Below, piece after piece: positions 55,201 through 63,613 of a DNA stretch of 64,000 bases. The notes below the pieces were generated by a model, which saw only the letters and a program-made list of their open reading frames with translations, ran no database searches and was not told where the DNA came from. Every line of letters begins with the position of its first letter. Position 1 is the first letter of the stretch. Source of the stretch: Planctomycetota bacterium (GTDB lineage: Bacteria > Planctomycetota > UBA1135 > GCA-002686595). The DNA lies in contig PKCK01000081.1 in NCBI GenBank assembly GCA_002862085.1, forward strand, positions 18,244 through 82,243, written 5' to 3'. The position numbers were made by a program, and so were the translations under genes.

Positions 55201-55949
55201 GCGTCGCCGACGTCCGATGCGAGGACGCGAGGCTCCTCGATGACCGCGTCGCCGTTCCACCACGCCCGGAAGGCTCCGGGACTTCGCACCTCGAGGCAGC
55301 GCTGCACGTCGGCGTCCGCCGTCGAGCGAACGAAGGCCGCCGCGAAGACGTATCCCGTGTCGGGATGGAGATCGGCGGCGGCGCGGATGAACGCTTCGTT
55401 TCGCTCGCGACGCACGGGCTGCCAGCGGCGCTCGTCACCGTCCACGCCGCGGTAGGTCCCGGCGAAGGTCCCGCGCGCGAGATCCGCGGCGGGAGAGGAC
55501 TCGGGCACCGGTCCCAGCACCGGGAAGAGCTCGTCCGCGGACCCGAGGGGCCCGACGACGTACCACTGCTCGAGGAAGTCGCCGAAGAGATCGTCCGAGG
55601 GGACAGCGCCGGGTTCGGCGAAGGCCGCCGTGTCGAAGGCGCGGCGAGCCATGCGGCGCAGCTGATACGACGCCTCCGCGTCAGCGAGGCCACGGGCAGC
55701 GGCCTCGAGGCGGCGAGCTGCGGCAGCCGTGCGGTGGCGAACATCGCCGTCGAGGTCGAGGTCACGCAGCCGCGAGACGATCTCGGCCTCCGGCCCGCGC
55801 CCCTCCTCGAGCCGGGAGAGAAGCGCCTCGTAGGCGGCGGCGAAGTCCCCCTCGAACATCCCCGGCGGAGCCGCCACGGCGCGCAGGTCGCCGTCCTGGA
55901 GCCCCGTCGGCGCCGCGAGCAGCGCGGCGGTGATCAGCAGCGAGCTCAT
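52272..55949 (-). CDS. DUF3857/transglutaminase-like protein without catalytic triad, 1225 aa
   Basis: A signal peptide is followed by an EQWYVVGPLG module with a beta-rich domain (about 130-290), TPR-like helices (about 370-650), a DUF3857 domain (about 690-850) and a transglutaminase-fold domain. In the last, the active-site GDCKDKA of the paralog is replaced by SGDPLCLLA (near 914), and no matching His-Asp pair follows. It is therefore probably a non-catalytic exported protein. It is second in a two-gene operon: its ATG overlaps the stop of the upstream paralog (ATGA). Confidence 0.72.
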   Translation of the reverse strand: MSSLLITAALLAAPTGLQDGDLRAVAAPPGMFEGDFAAAYEALLSRLEEGRGPEAEIVSRLRDLDLDGDVRHRTAAAARRLEAAARGLADAEASYQLRRMARRAFDTAAFAEPGAVPSDDLFGDFLEQWYVVGPLGSADELFPVLGPVPESSPAADLARGTFAGTYRGVDGDERRWQPVRRERNEAFIRAAADLHPDTGYVFAAAFVRSTADADVQRCLEVRSPGAFRAWWNGDAVIEEPRVLASDVGDARRVLVELRPGWNALLVCLPGSDAGTLGARLTAADGGISAPEWSQGGPDGAPAPPTTAWAKGLGDVAPWPGVVPHDAGLRYDGDLGAELEGGVARLLAMLRAQRAGRHDVVLTMPAPTEGGDLERAWHHARLRAIEAAPHLSSDVRRRLLVGSLDALRESGDLPALPRWSEIRLLLAEDRPLEALERAEEWRALFPEKALPRFAEIACLRRVDRTGTLAQPPLEALVRDHPTHVGARAILMEHLARQGDVAGALAEAEAILRRDATHEAAFERIVESLEGSDAPLLKELATAAEARRRAMPGSRFWRGRVRRLRDVLGDRVGLLALAEERVEAAPHRPESWWSLAGARLRLGDRDGALEALEEELLLEPGDPATTELLSHLGVEGPAQRFFEAFAPDLDTALDRARSVTDASVVEALDDGLVYYYPSGASLTRSHTLSIARDRAGTEALSRTAAAGRTREKRVLTLDGRELEPVLTEGEWVLPSLEPGDVVESAWENHADANRGGPPATAGWRFASFEKAFPTSRWAVFVPEGLPRGRIELGAFDGRIETIPWENGTVHVYEESSPRQQPEPWQPSYREVLPWAAFGDDLPRGPELRAWRARTAGLAHLPADLIGEVEAFTLAAAGDREGIARARAIHDALEERLQDHQGPPDAARTWLTRSGDPLCLLAAMYDLADVDFRWAVIERAVSPELNGEPIEAFRGEQRMDRAALFVPTEGSEGSWILPLGAPGMPFGSLPAALGGASAHILEPDGTTRPVSLPRRDDAWDLEVELVYRIAPDGSAEVMGRTIEGSPQGFVMARRIAEATDEQRRGYALSVASRFAPGADIAAAEVVVDGSEGPGVVVLFEGALPGFLQPRGEESVAFLPFVPLQLSQRFGPAERKWPLALRQSVRLRARIEVQHGAEWEVVDGPRPGVEGREGLTVSLAVDDADPAVTKLTQTFVQHGAVVEPDDMPGFLEAMARLQAEFQRPLQLRR

Positions 55950-58900
55950 CGGACCACCTCCACTTCGATGGACTCGGCCTGGGCGCGGTCGATGGCGCGC
56001 GCGGCCTCGCGGAAGGCCTCGTAGCGCGCGGCCGGCACGCGGTGCGATCGCTGCTCGAAGCGCTCGACGACGACGATCTCGAGAGCGGTCTCGGTGGGAA
56101 CCGCGCTCACCGCGCGGGAATAGCCCACGTCCTCGTTCTCCAGCTCCAGCGAGCCCGGCAGGTCGAACACGCGGGAATCACGTGGAAGTCGATAGACGAT
56201 GCGTCGCTCGGCGAGCCAGGGCATGCCGAGCAGGAGGTCGGTGTCCCGCGTCGACTCGGGGGCCGCCTTCGTGAGCAGCTCGTCCGGCGCGAGCGACGAG
56301 GGTAGTTCCAGCCCGCCGTCGGAGGGCCGCCCCACCTTCTCCACCGCCGCGCTCAGACGCAGCTCGAGCCCCATGTCGAGCGCCTCGTAGTCGGGGTGTG
56401 TCGCCTGCGGCGTCCCCACGACGGCGCCGAAGCGCCGCGACAGCGTGCGCTCGACCGCGGCCGCGCGCGCCGTCTCGTCACCTCCGTAGGTCCGCCGCAG
56501 GATCGGGTCCCAGCGCCCGCCCGGACGCTGGACGACCTCGACCCGGGCGGGGCCCTCGCTCGTCATGTCCACGACGGTCTCGTCGAGGATGTGATTGTCG
56601 GCGGCCGCGGGGAAGGGCACGCGGCGCACGTCGACACCGTCGTCGCGTACGACGACGACCTTCGCACCGCGGTCCGAGTCCGGCAGGACCTCGAGCGGGT
56701 GGTAGCGAGCCGTGCCGTCGAGGAACATCTCGGGGATGCCCTCCTGCGCGGGGACGTAGGCGATGCAGTGGTTGAAGTGACCCACCATCGCGAGCGAGAG
56801 GTCCTCCTCGTGCCTGCGGCCCTCCGCCTGGATGATCACCGGCCAGGCCTCGATCCCGACCTCGGCGAGCATGGCCTTCATCAGGATCGCCTTGTCCTTG
56901 CAGTCGCCGAACCGCCTGCTGAAGATCACGGGCGCGCTGTAGGGCTGGTAACCGTGCACGCCGAACTCCCAGGCGTTGTAGCGCACGTCGGTCACGACGA
57001 AGTCGTAGATCGCGCGCAGCCGCTCCAGGGGCGTGGACGCCCTCTCCGTCAGCTCCGCGACCTTCCCTCGTATCTCCTCGCTGGTGTCGATCTCCTCGGA
57101 GATGAGGTTCCACCACCACTCGCCGAAGGACTCCCAGCTCGCGTAGGTGCTCGCCTGAACGCGAGGCTCCAGCTCCGCGGACGGCGGCTCGAGGTGCTCG
57201 CGGCGCCGCGGCTCGACGTCTCGAAGGGTCCATCGCGTCTCGCGCCGGCCGCTCTCGAGGTCCTCGCGCGCCACCTCGACCTCTTCGGGCGCAGCCGTCA
57301 TGTGAGTCATGAGCGAGACCCCCTCGGGCTCGAGCAGCACGACCGTCGACTCCACCACCGGCAGCCGCGAGTCGCTGCGCAGCGGCGCGTCGATCCCCAG
57401 GTAGTCACCGAAGATCGTCGGCGCGAGGTCGTCACGGCGCCATTCGACGTCGACGATGTCACCGACCTCGAGCGGCGGAAGATCCACGACGAAGACGCCC
57501 CGACCACCGGTGCGTCCCGTGCGCGCGTCGAGCGAGGTGCCGTCGGCGCGACGGACGCTCGCGCTGAGCACGCGAACCTCCTCGTCCCCGGGGTAGGCGC
57601 GGAACGGAATGCGGTCGAGTTCGCGAGCGCCGGCGGGCGTCAGGACGCGCTCGACGGTGCGCCCCCACCGGCGGGCGGTGCCGTCCGCTCCCGCGTCGAT
57701 CACGAGCATGCGGTGCAGCACCTCGCGCGGCACGCCGCTCCCCGGATCGCCCGCGCGCGCCACGATGTCCGCGAGCGGGGCGCGATAAGCGTCCTGGAAG
57801 TCCTCGGCGCCGGCGGCGCCACCGCTCGCGCGCGCGCGAAGGAAGTCAGCGAGTCGCGCCTCGTCGGCGGCGCTCGCGTCGAATCGGAGCACGTGCTCGA
57901 GGGCCTCGATCGCCCCGGCGACGTCGCCGGTGAGCGCGAGGGCGCGGGCGCGCCAGCCGTTGACGTCGGCGCGGTCCGGCGCGAGGGACGCCGCCTCGTC
58001 GAGGAAGGCCCGCGCTCGGTCCGCCTCGCCCGCCGCGAGCAGCGCGCGGGCGACGGCCACACGCGCGCTGACGTCGAAGGGCTCCTTCGCGACCTTCTCC
58101 CTGTAGCGCTCGAACAGGATCTCGCGTGCCTCATCGCCCGAGGACGCCGCAGCGGCCTCGAGCTCGAGGCTCCGCGGCACCGTCGAGCCTCCACGCTGCG
58201 CCGCGCTCAGCAGCGCAGCTCGCGCGGGCTCCGCGGCGTCGATCCAGAGTGCGACCATCACCGCCAGCCCCGGATGATCCGTGAGCGCAGCGTCCGCTGC
58301 GAGAGCGCGCGCCTCGAACTCCGCCACGCGGCCCTGGCCGAGCCTCTCCAGCAGCTCGATCCGCAGCGCGCGCGCCGGGATGGAGGCCGGCTCGGCGGTC
58401 AGAGTCCTGCCGACGAGCTCGAGAGCGCGATCGACGCGCCCCTGAGCCGACGCGGCGTGCAGGGCGTGGGAGCGCATGAGCGCGAAGCGGGGACCGTGGA
58501 CCTCGACCGCGCCGCGGAGCACCTCGAGCCAGGGATTCACGTCCTCCTCGATGTCGAGGGCGTCGACGACGCGCACGGTCGCGAGATGCGCGAGCGCGGC
58601 GGCAGCGCTGGCAGGGAGGGCGGCATGCGCGGCGGCGGCGTCTTCGTACCCCGGACGCTGCTTGCGCGGCCCGGCCTCGCGGCGCGCGTCGAGGAGCGCG
58701 CGGACGAGGACGTCGTGCGCATCGGTCGAGCCCTCCACCAGGGCGCGCGGCCCGGGCGGAAAGACCCCGCGCTCGTCCTCGAGCCTGCGGCCCGGACTCC
58801 GGGGAGGGGCGGGCTCGACGCCCTCGGGCGCCGCCCCCGCGGTCTCGAAAGCGAGGGGCCTCCCGCTCTCCGGCTCGACGAGCCGCGCGATGAAGGTCGG

Positions 58901-59695
58901 AGGGACGTCCTCTCCCCCCACCTTCAAGAAGAGCTCGTTCCAGCCGGCGCGCAGGGAGAGGAGAGCGCCGTGACCGTCGAAGCCGAAGGAGTGCGCGTCG
59001 AGAGCCTCGTAGACCGGCGTCCCGTCGTGCCACACGCGGATCTCCTCGGTCGCCCCCAGGAGGAGGACGGCCTCGCAGGCTTCACGAGCGAGGACCCAGG
59101 TGCGGGCGACGAAGCAGATCTGCTCGTCCGTGTGGAACAGCTCGTGCACCTCCATCGCACCGAGCGGACCGGGAGCGGGCGCCTCGCGCCAGCGCACGTC
59201 GTCCGCGGCGCCCTTGCCGTCGTAGGGGCCCGCGACGGGGTCGCGCTCCGCGGGGGTCCTGCGACGCATGCCGCGGCCGCGTTCGTTGTCGAAGGGCCCG
59301 GCGAACTGCCAGTCGACGAGGGGGAAGAGCTCCGCGGCGTCCCCGCGGAGCCAGGCGAGGCGCGCGCGCAGGGAGTGCGCCGCGGCGGGAGCCTGGACAT
59401 CACCGAACCAGGCTTCGTACGCGCCGGGGAAGGGAGGGCCGACCGCGAGGGCCGCGAGGGCGAGGACCGCCTCGAGTTCGGCGGTGTCCTCCGCGTCCGC
59501 GGCAGGGATCCACTCGGCGAAGGCCCTGCGCAGCGCCGGGGTGTCGCCGTCGAGGATCAGCGCGGCGGCGCGCTCGAGGCGCGGCGCGGGGTCGGGGGCG
59601 TCCTGGGCCGGCGCTGCCGGGGCCAGGAGGAACAGCGCGACGGGCAGGCGCGCGTGGAGCGCGCGTCGTCCGTCGGAACGAAGCGATCGGATCAT
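55946..59695 (-). CDS. DUF3857/transglutaminase-like exported protein, 1249 aa
   Basis: The protein has a signal peptide (LPVALFLLAPAAPAQDA), a WQFAGPFDNE module, TPR-like helices, a DUF3857 domain and a transglutaminase-like domain. The last contains Cys in RRFGDCKDKAILM (near 931), His in VGHFNHCIAYV and Asp in FLDGTARYHPLEV, a plausible Cys-His-Asp triad. It probably acts in the periplasm or outside, but the substrate of this family is unknown. Layout and length match the next gene, so the two arose by tandem duplication and are translationally coupled. Confidence 0.78.
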   Translation of the reverse strand: MIRSLRSDGRRALHARLPVALFLLAPAAPAQDAPDPAPRLERAAALILDGDTPALRRAFAEWIPAADAEDTAELEAVLALAALAVGPPFPGAYEAWFGDVQAPAAAHSLRARLAWLRGDAAELFPLVDWQFAGPFDNERGRGMRRRTPAERDPVAGPYDGKGAADDVRWREAPAPGPLGAMEVHELFHTDEQICFVARTWVLAREACEAVLLLGATEEIRVWHDGTPVYEALDAHSFGFDGHGALLSLRAGWNELFLKVGGEDVPPTFIARLVEPESGRPLAFETAGAAPEGVEPAPPRSPGRRLEDERGVFPPGPRALVEGSTDAHDVLVRALLDARREAGPRKQRPGYEDAAAAHAALPASAAAALAHLATVRVVDALDIEEDVNPWLEVLRGAVEVHGPRFALMRSHALHAASAQGRVDRALELVGRTLTAEPASIPARALRIELLERLGQGRVAEFEARALAADAALTDHPGLAVMVALWIDAAEPARAALLSAAQRGGSTVPRSLELEAAAASSGDEAREILFERYREKVAKEPFDVSARVAVARALLAAGEADRARAFLDEAASLAPDRADVNGWRARALALTGDVAGAIEALEHVLRFDASAADEARLADFLRARASGGAAGAEDFQDAYRAPLADIVARAGDPGSGVPREVLHRMLVIDAGADGTARRWGRTVERVLTPAGARELDRIPFRAYPGDEEVRVLSASVRRADGTSLDARTGRTGGRGVFVVDLPPLEVGDIVDVEWRRDDLAPTIFGDYLGIDAPLRSDSRLPVVESTVVLLEPEGVSLMTHMTAAPEEVEVAREDLESGRRETRWTLRDVEPRRREHLEPPSAELEPRVQASTYASWESFGEWWWNLISEEIDTSEEIRGKVAELTERASTPLERLRAIYDFVVTDVRYNAWEFGVHGYQPYSAPVIFSRRFGDCKDKAILMKAMLAEVGIEAWPVIIQAEGRRHEEDLSLAMVGHFNHCIAYVPAQEGIPEMFLDGTARYHPLEVLPDSDRGAKVVVVRDDGVDVRRVPFPAAADNHILDETVVDMTSEGPARVEVVQRPGGRWDPILRRTYGGDETARAAAVERTLSRRFGAVVGTPQATHPDYEALDMGLELRLSAAVEKVGRPSDGGLELPSSLAPDELLTKAAPESTRDTDLLLGMPWLAERRIVYRLPRDSRVFDLPGSLELENEDVGYSRAVSAVPTETALEIVVVERFEQRSHRVPAARYEAFREAARAIDRAQAESIEVEVVR

Positions 59696-59912
59696 CGTGG
59701 GTGCACGCTTGGAGAGCTGGTCCCCATTACACCCGGAGGCGCGCCGCGGCGGCGCAGGTCATCGCCGGGCCCTCGCGCGTCACGCGAAGACCTCGCTCCG
59801 GCGCGGAGCGACTCGCCTCGCGCGCTCGACTGCGGACGCCCGAGGGACCGGGCTGGCCGCTCTCCCGAGAGCGCCGCGCCGGGCTCCGATCGAGCTGCCT
59901 GGCGAGAGGGCG

Positions 59913-60137
59913 TCAGGCCTCCTCGCTCTCGAGGGGCTCCGGAGCGGATCCGTCGCGGCCCTCCACCTCGGCGGTCGCGCCGGTCGCGCCGGTCGCGACC
60001 CAGGGCGCGTGGAAGACCCCTGGCAGGGTCTCCAGCAGGCGCTCTGCGCAGGCGGGGCAGGGCACGCCGTTCTCGTCCTCGTTGAGCGAGTCGACGACCC
60101 CTCCGCACTCGATACAGCGTGTCTCAGGATGTTCCAT
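59913..60137 (-). CDS. Small zinc-ribbon protein, 74 aa
   Basis: The protein starts MEHPETRCIECGGVVDS and has two CxxC knuckles (CIEC and CPAC), enough for one zinc, followed by an acidic, Gly/Ala-rich tail. ATG at 60137 is used; a TTG at 60146 is possible. It lies upstream of the isc operon on the other strand. No partner is known. Confidence 0.55.
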   Translation of the reverse strand: MEHPETRCIECGGVVDSLNEDENGVPCPACAERLLETLPGVFHAPWVATGATGATAEVEGRDGSAPEPLESEEA

Positions 60138-60258
60138 CGCCCCCAATGGATCGACACGTCCGCCCGGGCTCCTTGAGCGCTGCGAGCGCAGGGGAGCGGC
60201 GGGCTGACGCCCTCGTGGGAATTCGCACCAGAACGGGGTGAATTACGCAAGCTGCGGG

Positions 60259-60286
60259 TTGATGGCCTCCGAAACAGCACTAAAGT
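60259..60286 (+). promoter_or_regulatory. Sigma70-type promoter of the isc operon
   Basis: TTGATG (60259-60264), a 16-bp spacer and TAAAGT (60281-60286) sit 24 bp before the iscR ATG. No classical IscR type 1 box was recognised. The partial symmetry GCAC-TAAAGTT-GTGC overlaps the -10 and could be an operator. Confidence 0.45.
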
Positions 60287-60310
60287 TGTGCGGATTGATC
60301 GCCGCGAACG

Positions 60311-60784
60311 ATGCTGAAGCTCACCAAGCGCACCGAATACGGGCTGATCGCCCTGGTTCACCTGGCCGACAAGGCCGCCGAAGCCCCCGCGGGCTCGGAG
60401 GTGGAGGTGGTCAGCGCCCGTGCGATCGGAGACCAGTTCCCGGTGCCGAAGCGCCTGCTGGCCGAGGCCCTGAAGGCCCTCCAGGCCGACGGGATCGTGG
60501 AGTCGACGCGCGGGGCGCAGGGCGGCTACCGGCTCGCCAAGCCCGCGTCGGAGATCTCCCTCCGCGACGTCGTGGGAGCGCTCGAGGGCAGCCCGATGCT
60601 GACCACCTGCGACGGCCCCGCCGGCGGCGAGGAGCACTCCTGCGAGATGGAGAGCGTCTGCCGCATCAGGTCACCGCTCGCACGGGTCCGCATGGGCATC
60701 TGGGCCCTCCTGGACGGCGTGACCCTGGAGAGCATCGCTTCCCGCTCGATCGATCCGGCGGAGTTCGTTTCTCCCGCCTCCTAG
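60311..60784 (+). CDS. iscR: Rrf2-family regulator, IscR-like
   Basis: The 157-residue protein has a winged-helix N-terminus ([20 protein letters not shown], recognition part [30 protein letters not shown]). Three cysteines (100, 111, 117) with His109 sit in the loop where IscR ligates its iron-sulfur cluster. It heads the isc operon and probably represses it when holding a cluster. Spacing of the first two cysteines (C-x10-C) is wider than in E. coli IscR. Confidence 0.88.
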   Translation: MLKLTKRTEYGLIALVHLADKAAEAPAGSEVEVVSARAIGDQFPVPKRLLAEALKALQADGIVESTRGAQGGYRLAKPASEISLRDVVGALEGSPMLTTCDGPAGGEEHSCEMESVCRIRSPLARVRMGIWALLDGVTLESIASRSIDPAEFVSPAS

Positions 60785-60839
60785 CACACCACTGCGACGC
60801 GTCCCTCGACCTCGCGGCGGGCAAGAGCTCATCACTCAA

Positions 60840-62054
60840 ATGACCAACCCCATCTACCTCGACTACCAGGCCACGACTCCCGTGGACAAGCGCGTCCTCG
60901 ACGCGATGCTCCCCTATTTCACCGACGCCTTCGGAAACGCGGCGAGCCGCAGCCACGCGTTCGGGTGGAAAGCCGAGGAGGCCGTCGATCTCTCCAGGGA
61001 ACAGATCGCGAGCCTCATCAACGCGACCGCGAAGGAGGTCGTGTTCACCTCCGGCTCCACGGAGGCGATCAACCTCGCGATGAAGGGCGTCGGGGACATG
61101 TACGGCGCGAAGGGCAAGCACATGATCACGAGCCTGGCCGAGCACAAGGCCGTGCTCGACACCGCCAAGCACCTGGAGAAGGAGGGCTTCGAGGTCACTT
61201 ACCTGAAGCCCGACGCCACCGGCAAGGTGACCGCGGAGCAGGTGGCCGAGGCCATCCGCGAGGACACCATCCTCGTCTCGCTCATGTGGGCGAACAACGA
61301 GGTCGGCACGATCAACCCGATCCGCGAGATCGGCGCCGTGTGCCGCGAGCGTGGGGTGCTGTTCTTCACGGACGCCACCCAGGCCGTCGGCAAGATCCCG
61401 GTGGACGTCGAGGCCGACAACATCGACATGCTCTGCCTGTCGGGACACAAGGTCTACGGACCGAAGGGCGTGGGCTGCCTCTACGTACGCCGCCGCAAGC
61501 CGCGGGTCCGCCTCGTCGCCCAGATGGACGGCGGCGGCCACGAGCGCGGCATGCGCTCCGGCACGCTGAACGTCCCTGGCATCGTCGGCCTGGGCGCCGC
61601 CTGCGCGGTCGCCGAGCAGGACCTCGAGAAGGACATCGCCCACGCGAACGCCCTGCGCGAGCGCTTCGAGTCGAAGATCTTCGCCGCGCTCGACTACGTC
61701 GAGATCAACGGCGACGAGAACGCCCGCCTGCCCGGGTGCTCGAACCTCTCCTTCGCCTACGTCGAGGGCGAGTCGCTGATCATGGGCTTCAAGGATCTCG
61801 CGGTCTCGTCGGGCTCCGCCTGCACGTCGGCCAGCCTCGAGCCCAGCCATGTCCTCCAGTGCATGGGCGTCGGTGACGAGCTCGCCCACAGCTCGATCCG
61901 CTTCGGCTTCGGCCGCCTGACGACGGAGGAGGACATCGACTTCGCCGCCAACCAGGTGATCGAAGCCGTCAAGAAGCTCCGCGAGCTCTCGCCCCTCTAC
62001 GAGATGGTCCAGGAGGGCATCGACCTCTCCACCATCGCCTGGACCGGCCACTGA
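60840..62054 (+). CDS. iscS: Cysteine desulfurase IscS
   Basis: IscS takes sulfur from cysteine for iron-sulfur clusters and tRNA thiolation. The 404-residue protein has [12 protein letters not shown], His102, the PLP Lys204 ([10 protein letters not shown]) and the persulfide Cys328 in [18 protein letters not shown]. The C-terminus [12 protein letters not shown] matches the IscU-binding tail of E. coli-type IscS. It lies 55 bp after iscR and 106 bp before iscU, a gap holding three hairpins. Confidence 0.96.
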   Translation: MTNPIYLDYQATTPVDKRVLDAMLPYFTDAFGNAASRSHAFGWKAEEAVDLSREQIASLINATAKEVVFTSGSTEAINLAMKGVGDMYGAKGKHMITSLAEHKAVLDTAKHLEKEGFEVTYLKPDATGKVTAEQVAEAIREDTILVSLMWANNEVGTINPIREIGAVCRERGVLFFTDATQAVGKIPVDVEADNIDMLCLSGHKVYGPKGVGCLYVRRRKPRVRLVAQMDGGGHERGMRSGTLNVPGIVGLGAACAVAEQDLEKDIAHANALRERFESKIFAALDYVEINGDENARLPGCSNLSFAYVEGESLIMGFKDLAVSSGSACTSASLEPSHVLQCMGVGDELAHSSIRFGFGRLTTEEDIDFAANQVIEAVKKLRELSPLYEMVQEGIDLSTIAWTGH

Positions 62055-62063
62055 CCAAGACCC

Positions 62064-62142
62064 GACGCGACAGCGTCCGCCCTTCCGAACACGGGGGACT
62101 GCGAACCCCCGACAATGCTCCACCGAGGCCCGCAGACGGGCC
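62064..62142 (+). promoter_or_regulatory. Three hairpins between iscS and iscU
   Basis: GACGC/GCGTC (62064-62077), CGGGGG/CCCCCG (62092-62111) and GGCCCG/CGGGCC (62127-62142) are three separate perfect stems in the 106-bp gap. None has a T-run. They may mark processing or differential stability of the operon mRNA. Confidence 0.5.
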
Positions 62143-62160
62143 ACCACACCGTTTCGAATC

Positions 62161-62574
62161 ATGGCTTACAGCGACAAAGTCCTCGACCACTACGAGAACC
62201 CGCGCAACGTCGGCTCGCTCGACAAGAACTCCGACACCGTCGGCACCGGCATCGTCGGCGCGCCCGAGTGCGGCGACGTGATGAAGCTCCAGATCCAGGT
62301 CGAGGGCGACACCATCGTGGACGCCAAGTTCAAGACCTTCGGCTGCGGCTCCGCCATCGCCTCCTCGTCGCTCGCGACCGAGTGGATCAAGGGCAAGAAG
62401 GTCGACGAGGCCATGGCGATCTCGAACACCGAGATCGTCGAGGAGCTCTCGCTGCCGCCCGTCAAGATCCACTGCTCGGTGCTCGCCGAGGACGCCATCA
62501 AGGCGGCCATCACGGACTACAAGCAGAAGCAGGGCGAGGAGTCCGAGGCGGCCGCCGAGGCCCAGAACGCCTGA
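62161..62574 (+). CDS. iscU: Iron-sulfur cluster scaffold IscU
   Basis: The 137-residue protein has all IscU marks: GAPECGDVM (Cys37, Asp39), FGCGSAIASSS (Cys62), the HscA-binding LPPVK (98-102) and HCSVLAEDAIKAA (Cys105). Clusters are built here with sulfur from IscS. An acidic Ala/Glu-rich tail extends the C-terminus a little beyond E. coli IscU. Confidence 0.96.
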   Translation: MAYSDKVLDHYENPRNVGSLDKNSDTVGTGIVGAPECGDVMKLQIQVEGDTIVDAKFKTFGCGSAIASSSLATEWIKGKKVDEAMAISNTEIVEELSLPPVKIHCSVLAEDAIKAAITDYKQKQGEESEAAAEAQNA

Positions 62575-62580
62575 CCCCGC

Positions 62581-62604
62581 CGCCGCCTCCCCCAGGGGGC
62601 GGCG
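62581..62604 (+). promoter_or_regulatory. Hairpin between iscU and iscA
   Basis: A 10-bp stem with one G-T pair (62581-62590 with 62595-62604) closes over a CCCA loop in the 60-bp gap. No T-run follows, so attenuation or mRNA processing is more likely than full termination. Confidence 0.45.
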
Positions 62605-62634
62605 ACCACGAGATCCCTCTCCGAGAATCGCACC

Positions 62635-62964
62635 ATGGCTGTCGGCATCACCGAACGCGCGAAGAAGGAAGTCAATCGCATCATCGAGGACCAGAACCTG
62701 CCCGACGGCACGGCGCTTCGCGTCGGCGTCAAGGGGGGCGGGTGCTCGGGCTTCTCCTACACCCTGGGCTTCGACGACGAGGTCAAGGCCACCGATCAGA
62801 TCAACGAGGAGGACGGGGTCAAGGTCATCTGCGACCCCAAGAGCTTCCTCTACCTCAACGGCACGGTCGTCGACTTCGAGGAGAGCCTGATGGGCCGTGG
62901 CTTCAAGTTCACGAACCCCAACGCCTCGAAGAGCTGCGGCTGCGGGGAGTCCTTCTCCGTCTGA
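62635..62964 (+). CDS. iscA: A-type iron-sulfur carrier IscA
   Basis: The 109-residue protein has the three conserved cysteines of A-type carriers: Cys37 in GGGCSGFSY and Cys101/Cys103 in SCGCGESF. It accepts or delivers clusters downstream of IscU. Its position after iscU matches the classical isc order. Confidence 0.95.
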   Translation: MAVGITERAKKEVNRIIEDQNLPDGTALRVGVKGGGCSGFSYTLGFDDEVKATDQINEEDGVKVICDPKSFLYLNGTVVDFEESLMGRGFKFTNPNASKSCGCGESFSV

Positions 62965-62983
62965 CGACGCTTCGCTGAAGAGG

Positions 62984-63589
62984 ATGCCCACTCCTTGCCC
63001 CAACTGCGGCGAGGGACTCGAGACCCCGCTGGCGTGCGGCGCCTGCGGGGTCTTGATCCAGATCGACGAGGACCCTGGCCCCTTCGAGGTGCTGGGACTC
63101 GCGCCGTCGATCGACGTGGACGCCGAGGACGCTCGCAAGCGGCTGCGCCGCTTCACCCGGCTGGTTCACCCCGACTTCTTCGCTCTCGCGGGCGAGGACC
63201 AGGTCGCCCTCGCGGAAGCCGCCGGCGCGCGGCTGAACGCGGCTCACGACCTCGTCGCCGACTTCAGCGCCCGCGCCGACTGGCTGGTGCGGCACCTCGG
63301 GGGACCCTCCGAGAAAGAGCTGGGAGCGATGCCCCAGACCTTCCTGATGGAGGTCATGGAGTGGAACGAGGTGCTCGAGGAGAACGCCCCGGGGAGTCCC
63401 TGCCTCGCCGCGCTCGCACGCGAACTCGGGGAGCACCGCGAAGGCCTCGTCAGCGCCATCACCGCCGCCCTCACCCCCCTCCCCTCCCCCGGCGACGATT
63501 CCCTCGGCGCCGTGCGCAAGGACCTCAACGCCCTGCGCTACGTGGACCGCGCCCTCGCCCGCGCCGCTGGCCAGGCGCCTCCCCGCTGA
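62984..63589 (+). CDS. hscB: J-domain co-chaperone HscB, with N-terminal zinc ribbon
   Basis: HscB delivers IscU to HscA and stimulates its ATPase. The 201-residue protein has a zinc ribbon (Cys5, Cys8, Cys18, Cys21), a J-domain starting PFEVLGLAPSIDVD with HPD at 62-64, and a C-terminal three-helix domain. The extra zinc ribbon resembles eukaryotic HSC20 and some bacterial forms and is absent in E. coli HscB. ATG at 62984 includes it. Confidence 0.9.
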   Translation: MPTPCPNCGEGLETPLACGACGVLIQIDEDPGPFEVLGLAPSIDVDAEDARKRLRRFTRLVHPDFFALAGEDQVALAEAAGARLNAAHDLVADFSARADWLVRHLGGPSEKELGAMPQTFLMEVMEWNEVLEENAPGSPCLAALARELGEHREGLVSAITAALTPLPSPGDDSLGAVRKDLNALRYVDRALARAAGQAPPR

Positions 63590-63613
63590 CCACCTGAACC
63601 GGACTCCGATCCC

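Noticed and set aside
56396..60085. A 1229-codon plus-strand open frame opposite the DUF3857 gene
   Set aside because: The opposite strand encodes an unmistakable exported protein with conserved motifs; this frame is Arg/Gly/Ala-rich and lacks any.
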